64,000 nt of DNA from an uncultured Acidobacteriia bacterium (GTDB lineage: Bacteria > Acidobacteriota > Terriglobia > Bryobacterales > Bryobacteraceae), in NCBI GenBank assembly GCA_903881085.1, contig CAIRSA010000017.1, positions 58,718-122,717 of the forward strand, given 5' to 3'. Shown here piece after piece: positions 46,444-53,622 of the stretch (positions are counted from its first letter, which is position 1; the number at the start of each line of letters is the position of its first letter). The translations under genes and the position numbers were made by a program. Under the pieces are notes generated by a model, which worked only from the letters and a program-made list of their open reading frames with translations, was not told where the DNA came from and made no database searches.

Positions 46444-48024
46444 TTACGGTTCGACGATCTTGAAAACCCGATCGGCCGCGACGTCGCGAAAGGTTTGCAC
46501 CTTTCCCGATGGCCAGTTGACCACGATCAAATCAGCTTTCGCGGAGCTGCCAAGCCCGAAATGCACAGCGCCGTGGCTGCTCGATGCGTAGCTAAATGCC
46601 GAAGATTGATGATTGGTCTGCCCGTTAATCGCAATGCGGGCGCCAATGCCGTCGCGGTTACTTTTCGTTCCTTGCAATTGGATGTCGAGCCAGTGTCCGG
46701 GCGAAGGCGAACGGTTCCACCAGATCTCTGCAGGCGCGCCAAGCGCAGAGACAACCACATCGGGCAGGCCGTCATTATTGAAGTCGGCCACGGCCAGGCC
46801 GCGATGTGCATGTTTGCAATCGAGCGCCGCGCCGGCCTGAAATTTGGTTGCACCATCGTTTAGAAATACAGTGTTAGGCAATTCATACTTGTCGCCAGAG
46901 AATGCTTCGATGTTATCAGTCACGTGCGAGTTGGCGGTGAAGATGTCTTTGAACCCGTCGTTATTGAAGTCCACGGCGGCGATTCCCCAACCTGCCAGGC
47001 GTGCGGTGAGCGGCCCCATGCGCGAAATATAGGTTGCGTCCTGAAACTGTCCCTTGCCCTTATTCAGGAAGAGCGGAAAGGTTTCGCCCGTGAGTGCAGT
47101 GAAAACGAGGTCGGGGAGGCCATCGTTATTTAGGTCGCGGAAGTCCACACCCATTGCCGAGACAGGCTTACCATCGGTGTTCAATGCAACGCCGGCGCGG
47201 AAGGCCACCTCTTCGAACGAGCCATCGCCGCGGTTGCGGAACAAAAAGTTCGCCATTGTGTCGTTGGTGACGAAGACATCCGGGAAACCGTCGCTGTCAT
47301 AGTCGGCAATCGCAAGTCCCATGCCTTTTCCTGCATGGGCGTCGATGCCTGACTTGGCCGTCACGTCTTCGAATGTCCCATCGCCGCGATTGCGATAGAG
47401 TGTATTGGCTTGCGGGCGGAAGTTGCGTGGATGGCAGTAGACGCGCAGTTTCTGGCCAGGGTCTTTACAGACTGGCGCAGCTTCGAGCGGGATCTGTACG
47501 TAGTTGACGACGAACAGGTCAAGCAGGCCATCGTTGTCGAAGTCAAACCAGCCGGCCGCGGCCGCCCACCTACCACTGGCGATGCCGGCTTCTTTTGTCA
47601 CATCCTGAAACTTGCCGTTGCCAAGATTGCGGTAAAGATGGTTTTCGTTCACACCAGCGACGAAAAGATCGACGTTGCCATCGTTGTTGAAGTCCCCAGC
47701 GGCCACCGCGATGGAATATCCCGAACCTTGTAGGCCTGCTTCCGCAGTGACATCGGTGAACTTGCCTCCGCCTTCGTTGCGATAGAGCCGGTTCCAAAAC
47801 TTTCTCTCGTCTTTGCGCATCGAGGACAGGGACGCGCCGTTGGAGAAAAAGATGTCTGGCCTGCCGTCGTTGTTGTAATCGAACGTGGCGACACCTCCCG
47901 CCATCGTCTCAGGGAGATACTTTTCAGCCGTTGGCGAGTTTTCCAAAACGAAGGGAAGGACCGCTTTCTCGAATCGCACTGCGGGTGGCGCGGCCAACAG
48001 AAACAGGCACAAAAGGCGAAGCAT
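46444..48024 (-). CDS. Secreted FG-GAP/VCBS repeat protein with ASPIC/UnbV domain
   Basis: A protein of 526 residues with a short signal peptide (MLRLLCLFLLAAPPAV). At least six FG-GAP/VCBS calcium-binding repeats of the type DFNNDGxxDLF are seen (FDYNNDGRPDIFFSNG, GDFNNDGNVDLFVAG, VDFNNDGFKDIFTANSH, ADFNNDGLPDVVVSALG), giving a beta-propeller. The C-terminus is the ASPIC/UnbV domain (GHWLDIQLQGTKSNRDGIGA, HFGLGSSAKADLIVVNWPSG). These proteins are extracellular and bind surfaces or polysaccharide; no enzymatic motif is present. It is divergent from the TPR gene at 48042, with 17 bp between start codons. Confidence 0.9.
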   Translation of the reverse strand: MLRLLCLFLLAAPPAVRFEKAVLPFVLENSPTAEKYLPETMAGGVATFDYNNDGRPDIFFSNGASLSSMRKDERKFWNRLYRNEGGGKFTDVTAEAGLQGSGYSIAVAAGDFNNDGNVDLFVAGVNENHLYRNLGNGKFQDVTKEAGIASGRWAAAAGWFDFDNDGLLDLFVVNYVQIPLEAAPVCKDPGQKLRVYCHPRNFRPQANTLYRNRGDGTFEDVTAKSGIDAHAGKGMGLAIADYDSDGFPDVFVTNDTMANFLFRNRGDGSFEEVAFRAGVALNTDGKPVSAMGVDFRDLNNDGLPDLVFTALTGETFPLFLNKGKGQFQDATYISRMGPLTARLAGWGIAAVDFNNDGFKDIFTANSHVTDNIEAFSGDKYELPNTVFLNDGATKFQAGAALDCKHAHRGLAVADFNNDGLPDVVVSALGAPAEIWWNRSPSPGHWLDIQLQGTKSNRDGIGARIAINGQTNHQSSAFSYASSSHGAVHFGLGSSAKADLIVVNWPSGKVQTFRDVAADRVFKIVEP

Positions 48025-48041
48025 TCAAGATATACTATAGC
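48025..48041. promoter_or_regulatory. 17-bp divergent gap with overlapping -10 boxes
   Basis: The whole gap between ATG 48024 (minus) and GTG 48042 (plus) is CAAGATATACTATAGC. It contains TATACT for the plus gene (48031-48036, 5 nt before GTG) and TATAGT for the minus gene (48039-48034, 9 nt before ATG). The two boxes overlap, so polymerases could not occupy both at once. Confidence 0.5.
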
Positions 48042-49418
48042 GTGCTTATTCTGGTAACGCTGCTGCTGTTCGCCCAAAGCGAAACAACGGTGCAGCGCTC
48101 GCAACGGGCGAAACAGGCCTTACTAAGTGGCCGTTCCGCTGAAGCCGTGCAACTGTACCGGCAACTGGTGGATGAGATTCCCGGTGATCCTGGATTGCGC
48201 CTGAATCTGGCGCTGGCGCTGGAATCGGCCGGCGATTACTCCGCAGAAATTCTTGCATTGCAAGCGGTGGTGAAGGCCCGGCCAAATCTAGCCTCAGCAT
48301 GGTTAATGATGGGAATGGCCCATCAAAAACTGTCGCAGCCCGCAGAGGCCGAGGCGCCGTTATTGCGCGCGCTTGCGATTGAGCCCGCTAATCGAATCGC
48401 GCTGCTTGAATTGGGAGACGTGTATCTTTCCACGGGCAAACCGGGCGAGGCCGTGAGGCGATTCAAAACTTTGGTGCAGCTAGAGCCGAAATCCGCGAAA
48501 GGCTGGCAGGGGCTTGGCCTAGGCTACTTAGGCTTATCCACAGGCGCGCTGGCCAAGCTTGCAAAGACAGCTCCCGTTTCCGCAGCGTACCTTATGCATT
48601 CAGCCCGCCTGTTGATGCAGGAGCAGCAGGATGCAAAGGCAATCGTACTTTTGCGGCAGGCGGTGGAAATGGAGCCCGAGCGTGCGGCTATCCATGTGGA
48701 ACTGGCGAAGTTGTATACTCGCGCAGGCCAGGATGACTTGGCGCAGTCAGAATCGGCGAAAGCTGGCCTTGCGAAGGCTTCAAAAACTTCACCTTCATGG
48801 GATCTTCTGACATTAGCGGAAACGAATGGCAGATTGGCGCAAGCTGCCTTTGCTGAACTGGAAAAACTGCCCGAGACGCCAGAGGTCCACGAACTTCTTG
48901 CGGAGGCTGCACATAAGCAGGGCCGGCGGCTAGACGCCGTGGCGGAGTGGCGCAAAGCGGCGGCGCTAGCCCCTCGAGACGCGCGGATCGCTGCGCGCCT
49001 GGCCGAATCCTTATGGGCGAATCGAAGCTACGAAGAGGCCGCGGAGATCCTGAAGCCTTTGGTTGCCGCGCGTCCGCAAGCAGGCCATTGGCAGTTTTTG
49101 CTGGGGGATACGCTATTCCGTTTGCAGCAAATGGAGGAGTCGCTGCCTCACGCGATGGCAGCAGTCCGGTTACAGCCACAATTGATTGCAGCACACGCAT
49201 TGTTAGGGCGGCTGTTGATGCAGTTGGGAGAGCCGGCCAAAGCGATCGAGCATTTGGAGAAGGGCTGCTCGGTGGATGATACGGCTATCACCTATCAGCT
49301 CGGCCAGGCGTATCAAGCTACAGGGCAAGCTGAGTTAGCGGAGAAAGCTTTTGCGCGGCATCGTGAGTTGTTGCGGAAGCAGGCCGGAGAGCCCGCGATT
49401 ACTCCTGCCGTGAAGTGA
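48042..49418 (+). CDS. Secreted TPR protein
   Basis: A protein of 458 residues from GTG 48042, chosen because it begins a clean signal peptide (MLILVTLLLFAQSETTV); the upstream open frame is antisense to the divergent gene. The rest is about ten TPR units (AVQLYRQLVDEIPGDPGLRL, AWLMMGMAHQKLSQPAEAEA, LLELGDVYLSTGKPGEAVRR, YQLGQAYQATGQAELAEKAF). It is probably a periplasmic scaffold. TPR/ASPIC pairs are common neighbours in Solibacter, and the shared promoter gap suggests co-regulation with the FG-GAP/ASPIC gene. Confidence 0.85.
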   Translation: MLILVTLLLFAQSETTVQRSQRAKQALLSGRSAEAVQLYRQLVDEIPGDPGLRLNLALALESAGDYSAEILALQAVVKARPNLASAWLMMGMAHQKLSQPAEAEAPLLRALAIEPANRIALLELGDVYLSTGKPGEAVRRFKTLVQLEPKSAKGWQGLGLGYLGLSTGALAKLAKTAPVSAAYLMHSARLLMQEQQDAKAIVLLRQAVEMEPERAAIHVELAKLYTRAGQDDLAQSESAKAGLAKASKTSPSWDLLTLAETNGRLAQAAFAELEKLPETPEVHELLAEAAHKQGRRLDAVAEWRKAAALAPRDARIAARLAESLWANRSYEEAAEILKPLVAARPQAGHWQFLLGDTLFRLQQMEESLPHAMAAVRLQPQLIAAHALLGRLLMQLGEPAKAIEHLEKGCSVDDTAITYQLGQAYQATGQAELAEKAFARHRELLRKQAGEPAITPAVK

Positions 49419-49464
49419 TGGCTGAAGCTATGAAGATGGCGCTTGAGATCGCAGTGGCTCTTGG

Positions 49465-49986
49465 CTAACGGCCGGCGTGTTCGGCTACGCCTTTTCCCGA
49501 TTTGATCTGGCGCACCGCTGCAACCGTCCAGGTGCAGAACGACTTGATCTCATCCTGCGAAAGGCGTGCTTCCGGGTGCATCATCTGATACTGAGGCAGA
49601 GGCATTTTTTGGTCCTTCACCCCTTCGCAGGCTGCCATCAGAGCGCCTATGGCGGTACCCTTGCGCTTGCCTGCCTGATCTGACCACTCTGAGAAATTGA
49701 TGGCATGGCGGGCATGCTCTACATCGCGCGCCACCAGCCACGACATGGGTGCAATCTTCGCATACCATGGCCACTTGGTTTCGTTGGAGTGGCAATCCAT
49801 GCAAGCCTTGTTCATGATGGTCTGCATCTGCGGCGGCAAGGAGACATTTGCGGCCAGCGTCTTTTCCTGCGCGACAGGCGGATTGGTACGTGCATAGACC
49901 GGTACGAATTGGATGAAAGCAAAGGCGGCACCCGTTATGATCGCGCTGGTCAGTACCAATTTTTTGAGGTTGATCGGCTTGCTCAT
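49465..49986 (-). CDS. Haem-binding domain (Haem_bd) protein, membrane-anchored
   Basis: A protein of 173 residues from ATG 49986, with AAAGG 5 nt upstream. An N-terminal signal or anchor (LKKLVLTSAIITGAAFAFIQ) is followed by a single heme c motif CMDCH near residue 63 in the context MNKACMDCHSNETKWPWY. This is the Haem_bd pattern, together with PMSWLVARDVEHARHAINFSEW. The protein is probably a periplasmic monoheme cytochrome. The C-terminal part includes MPLPQYQMMHPEARLSQDE. It is divergent from a secreted protein gene. Confidence 0.88.
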   Translation of the reverse strand: MSKPINLKKLVLTSAIITGAAFAFIQFVPVYARTNPPVAQEKTLAANVSLPPQMQTIMNKACMDCHSNETKWPWYAKIAPMSWLVARDVEHARHAINFSEWSDQAGKRKGTAIGALMAACEGVKDQKMPLPQYQMMHPEARLSQDEIKSFCTWTVAAVRQIKSGKGVAEHAGR

Positions 49987-50094
49987 GAACCTTTGAACAC
50001 TGTGTTTCAGGTAAAATCTCTGTGTGGTCGAAAGTTTTAGGTATTTTAATATTTGTTGCTTTGTTCCGCGCACTGGGAGAATGGACACGTGTTC

Positions 50095-51123
50095 ATGACA
50101 CGAATCATTGCGCTACTGATTTCTGCGGCGGCCTCGGCGGTTGCCGCCGAGCCGACGCTACTCTCAGAATACGAGGTGATACGGTCTTTAGACCGTGCGT
50201 ATCTGCGCACCTACGCGGCTGCGGGACAGCCGGACGAATACGGCGCGATAGGCCGGAATCGCAAAGCTTTTCAGGGCGTATTCAATCAACGCCATTGTAT
50301 TGAGACCATCTTCCATGGCACGGTCCTACATGACGCCAAAGAGACGGCTAAGGGCATAAGGGTAATGGAATACACATTCCAGCATCAGCAGCCCGACGGT
50401 AACTTTGAGATGCATGTCGACGATCCGCACTATAAGGGTAGTGTTGGCGAGTACGCCCAATCGATGGCGTTCTTCTTTTACGATCTGGGCCACGCCATTT
50501 TGTATTTGGATGAGAACGATTGGTTCCAGCAGAGCACCGAGACCGACGCGTTGCGCGAGCGCGTAGCGAAGGTGAGAGAGCAGGCCAAGAAGTCGCTGGA
50601 GTGGTTGAAGACGAAGGCCGAGGTGCTGCGCAAAGACACCAAAGCCGCCAATCGCGTGCTGATCTACGGCGAGGCGTATTACCTGATGGGCCGCGTGCTG
50701 CAAGACCGCAATGCGATGGAGATTGGTAGGCGATTCATTGGCACCGCCTTGGCGATGCAGGCTCCCGATGGATACTTCACGGAAAACGGCGGCGGTGACA
50801 CTAACTACAATCTGTTCTCGGCGCTCTTGGTGGAGAACCTGCTGTTGCATCTGGCGCCTGAGGATGCCGCGCAAAAAGCGCGCTTGTGGCAGGCGTTGGA
50901 GCGTGCCGTGAAGTGGCAGATGAGCCGCATTCTGCCCGATGGCACCGTTTCCACCGAGGGCAACAGCCGCGTGAAGCCGGGAGGCGAAACGTTTCTGGGG
51001 AAAGAGAAAGCCGTGGATGTTATCCGCCTGCCGCTGATGCTTTACGAATACGCAGTGTTGGCTGGCGATACAGCGGCGAAGGACGCCGCCGATCGCGTGC
51101 GCGCAACATATTTAAAGCGCTAA
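50095..51123 (+). CDS. Secreted protein of unknown function, possible alpha/alpha toroid
   Basis: A protein of 342 residues from ATG 50095, which gives a signal peptide (TRIIALLISAAASAVAAEPT); TTG 50053 would extend it by 14 residues. The protein is mainly helical with paired helices (EYAQSMAFFFYDLGHAILYL, NRVLIYGEAYYLMGRVLQDR, FSALLVENLLLHLAPEDAAQ). Aromatic and acidic residues lie in the loops, such as QAPDGYFTENGGGDTNYN. This recalls six-hairpin glycosidase or lyase folds, but I do not recognise a family signature. Periplasmic location is likely. Confidence 0.65.
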   Translation: MTRIIALLISAAASAVAAEPTLLSEYEVIRSLDRAYLRTYAAAGQPDEYGAIGRNRKAFQGVFNQRHCIETIFHGTVLHDAKETAKGIRVMEYTFQHQQPDGNFEMHVDDPHYKGSVGEYAQSMAFFFYDLGHAILYLDENDWFQQSTETDALRERVAKVREQAKKSLEWLKTKAEVLRKDTKAANRVLIYGEAYYLMGRVLQDRNAMEIGRRFIGTALAMQAPDGYFTENGGGDTNYNLFSALLVENLLLHLAPEDAAQKARLWQALERAVKWQMSRILPDGTVSTEGNSRVKPGGETFLGKEKAVDVIRLPLMLYEYAVLAGDTAAKDAADRVRATYLKR

Positions 51124-51129
51124 GTCTGG

Positions 51130-51202
51130 CCGGCGAAACCACCTGACCCACCAGAAGCTGTATGTGAGTGAGACTCAGTGGTGGCGCAGGCGGTTTCGCC
51201 GG
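51130..51202. repeat. Long inverted repeat between convergent genes (REP-like)
   Basis: Two 23-bp arms (51130-51152 and 51180-51202) are complementary except for three positions, with a 27-bp loop. The right arm, GGTGGCGCAGGCGGTTTCG at 51180-51198, is the same motif as at 46401. The element fills most of the 96-bp gap between two converging genes, so it may stop both transcripts. Confidence 0.7.
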
Positions 51203-51219
51203 CTTTCTGCCACAATCTG

Positions 51220-52275
51220 CTAAGGCTTGGCCTCGGGCTTAGCCGGCTCCTTTGCCGGGTCCTTGACCGGGTCCGCCGCCTTCTTCTGGTTGCGAAAGCG
51301 GAACTGCCGGACAACCGGCTTGGCGCTCGCCAATTCCGCATACGCCTTGATGATCTTTTCCTTCTGCGAAGGGTCTGCGATCAGATACCTATGCATCCCC
51401 TTCGGCGAGGGCGTAAACTTGGTGCGGCCATCGTCGAGCACGCTGACCACGCCGGGTTCCGAGAGCTTGAAGTAGTTCTCCTGCGGGCGCACGGCGTAGA
51501 GCACCGCGGCCATGTCCCACGACGGAGCGTCATACGGCATCGGCTTGTAAGCACGATACGCATCCACCACCGGATGATTCGGCGACCACGTGAAATCCTT
51601 TTCGATACTGTCAGCAGGGTAGGGAAATGCCGCGCCCACTTCGGCCGGCGCGAACACGATCTGTCCGGGCCATTCAGCGAGCAACTTCCGCGCCGCCACA
51701 ATGTCAGCCTTGATGTGTGGCTCGGCTGCGTTGCCGTTGAACGCGCCGCCGGAGATTACCAGATAGCGAACCTTCTTGGTGATCCAATCCTTCGCATCAG
51801 GCAGTGCCAAGCCTCGCGCCAGATTTGTTGCGGGGCCGGCTAGAATCACCATGCAGTTGCCATCCTGCTGCGAGGTGAGCGCATTGCGGAAGAGGGCCGG
51901 GACCTCGGCCGTATCCACTAACTTGTGTATGCCGTGCTGGTAAACAGGCGCGCCCTTATCGTCCTTCTTTTCGAGAATGGCGAACATCGGCGTGTCTTTG
52001 GCGTCGCGCGGATCGTCGCCCATGCCGACGGGCAACGTGCGGCCCACGGACGCAAATCCGCCATTCACAGCGCCTGCATAAAAGCGACCGATCACTTCGC
52101 TTAGCGCGGCCGACTTTAGATTTGATTTGGAGACGCTGACGCTGACCACGCGCGCTTCGTTCTTGCCATCCAGGCCATACATGATGGCCATGGCGAGCGC
52201 CGTATCGACGCGGTTGCCCATGTCGGAATCGAAGATCATGCCGACGGGCGGCTTGGAGTTGCCTGGAAACTGCAT
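51220..52275 (-). CDS. Nucleoside hydrolase-like protein with altered metal motif
   Basis: A protein of 351 residues from ATG 52275. The fold of inosine-uridine-preferring nucleoside hydrolases is indicated by DSDMGNRVDTALAMAIMYGL near residues 16-35, NCMVILAGPATNLARGL and RYLVISGGAFNGNAAEPHIK. In related members the first motif reads DMGNDVDDALA. Here two of the Asp positions are Arg and Thr, so calcium binding and catalysis may be lost or changed. No clear signal peptide is seen. The tail is a Lys/Pro/Ala low-complexity run (DPVKDPAKEPAKPEAKP). TAGAAT lies 6 nt before the ATG. Confidence 0.85.
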   Translation of the reverse strand: MQFPGNSKPPVGMIFDSDMGNRVDTALAMAIMYGLDGKNEARVVSVSVSKSNLKSAALSEVIGRFYAGAVNGGFASVGRTLPVGMGDDPRDAKDTPMFAILEKKDDKGAPVYQHGIHKLVDTAEVPALFRNALTSQQDGNCMVILAGPATNLARGLALPDAKDWITKKVRYLVISGGAFNGNAAEPHIKADIVAARKLLAEWPGQIVFAPAEVGAAFPYPADSIEKDFTWSPNHPVVDAYRAYKPMPYDAPSWDMAAVLYAVRPQENYFKLSEPGVVSVLDDGRTKFTPSPKGMHRYLIADPSQKEKIIKAYAELASAKPVVRQFRFRNQKKAADPVKDPAKEPAKPEAKP

Positions 52276-52284
52276 GCGATTATT

Positions 52285-53622
52285 CTATGCCAGGTCGAGC
52301 CCGGTGACGCGGCCGGTGGAATCGCCGAAGTTATCGACATGCACGCCCATGCGGTCCATCATGCTCAGATGGAGATTGGTCATGGGCGTTTCGCGGCGGT
52401 ACACGCGGCGGAAGCCAGGCTTGATGAACTTATCGCCACCGCGTCCAACCAGGACGGTGGGCAGGTCTTCATGGTTGTGCTTGTTGCCATCGCACAAACC
52501 TGCGCCGTAGGTGATCATGCAATTATCGAGCAGCGAGCTATCGCCTTCTTTGGTGGTCTTCAATTTTTCCACCCACGCGGCGAACTGCTTCACATGATAG
52601 GTGTTGATCTGCGTCACCTTCTCCATCAATGGCTCCTCGTTGCGGTGATGCGTGAGCGGGTGGTGACCATCGGGGATGCCGATTTCGCGGTAACTGCGCG
52701 AGGTTCCTTCGCGCGTGACCAGGAACGTAAACACGCGCGTCATGTCAGATTGCAGCGCAACCGTCAACATGTCGGTCATCAGTTTGAAATGCTCGGCGAA
52801 GTCAGCCGGAACGCCGTACGGCTTGGGCATGCCGGGGTTGATGTGCGCGTTATCGCTTTCGGCCTTTTCGAGCTGACGTTCGATTTCGCGAATCGACGAC
52901 ATGTACTCGTCGAGCTTGCGACGATCGGTCGGGCCGAGATCATTTTGCAGCTTCTTCGTGTCGTCCGTGACGAAATCCAAAATGCTCTTGCGGAACTTCG
53001 CCTGTCGCACGCGCGCTTCCGGGCTCAACGAAGCCCCTTTGCCGAACAGGCGTTCAAACAGCGCGCGCGGATCCAGAATCGGCGGCAGCGGCTGCCGTTC
53101 ATCGCGCCATGCAAGATTGTTAGTGTAGGCGCAGGAGTAACCGGAATCGCAATCGCCTGCCTGGCGTGCATCTTCCAGGCCGAGTTCAAGGGAAGGGAAA
53201 CGTGTCAGATGACCAATCTTGTTGGCGACAATCTGGTCAGTCGAGATGCCGCAGTGAATATCCACAGCACTCTTCTTCGGCTGCACGCCGGTGAGGTACG
53301 AACCGCAGCAACGGCCGTGATCACCAGCGCCATCGAGCAGCGCGCGCCCGTTGTTGTGAGTGAGATTAGAAAGAACCGTGATCTCGTCCTTGAACGGTTC
53401 CAACGGCTTCATGATGCGCGAAAGTTCGCCCAACTTGCCTTCGTAATCGAGGTTCCAGTTGCGCACGTCCATACCGTTCGGAACGTACACAAAACCCATT
53501 CGAACCGGTGCCTTGGTGGTGGCGCCGAACGCGGGCGTCATTGCATCGAGGAAGGGCAGGGCGATCGCCGCGCCTGCGCCCCTTAAGAAACTTCTGCGGG
53601 CTAATGATTTTCCGGTAATCAT
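52285..53622 (-). CDS. DUF1552-family protein, Tat-exported
   Basis: A protein of 445 residues. ATG 53622 overlaps the stop of the DUF1592-type cytochrome gene (ATGA). The Tat motif is ARRSFLRGAGAAIALPFLDA. Family blocks are MGFVYVPNGMDVRNWN, LSNLTHNNGRALLDGAGDHG, CGISTDQIVANKIG, SIREIERQLEKAESD and SLLDNCMITYGAGLCDGNKH. DUF1552 proteins are sulfatase-like in the same sense as DUF1501 and nearly always accompany a PSD2-5-type cytochrome, as here. The substrate is unknown. Confidence 0.93.
   Translation of the reverse strand: MITGKSLARRSFLRGAGAAIALPFLDAMTPAFGATTKAPVRMGFVYVPNGMDVRNWNLDYEGKLGELSRIMKPLEPFKDEITVLSNLTHNNGRALLDGAGDHGRCCGSYLTGVQPKKSAVDIHCGISTDQIVANKIGHLTRFPSLELGLEDARQAGDCDSGYSCAYTNNLAWRDERQPLPPILDPRALFERLFGKGASLSPEARVRQAKFRKSILDFVTDDTKKLQNDLGPTDRRKLDEYMSSIREIERQLEKAESDNAHINPGMPKPYGVPADFAEHFKLMTDMLTVALQSDMTRVFTFLVTREGTSRSYREIGIPDGHHPLTHHRNEEPLMEKVTQINTYHVKQFAAWVEKLKTTKEGDSSLLDNCMITYGAGLCDGNKHNHEDLPTVLVGRGGDKFIKPGFRRVYRRETPMTNLHLSMMDRMGVHVDNFGDSTGRVTGLDLA

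Noticed and set aside
48046..49418. TPR-encoding repeats as a CRISPR or DNA repeat array
   Set aside because: The periodicity is at the protein level (34 residues) and the DNA of the units differs.
52339..53586. A 415-codon plus-strand open frame
   Set aside because: It is antisense to the clearly recognisable DUF1552 gene.
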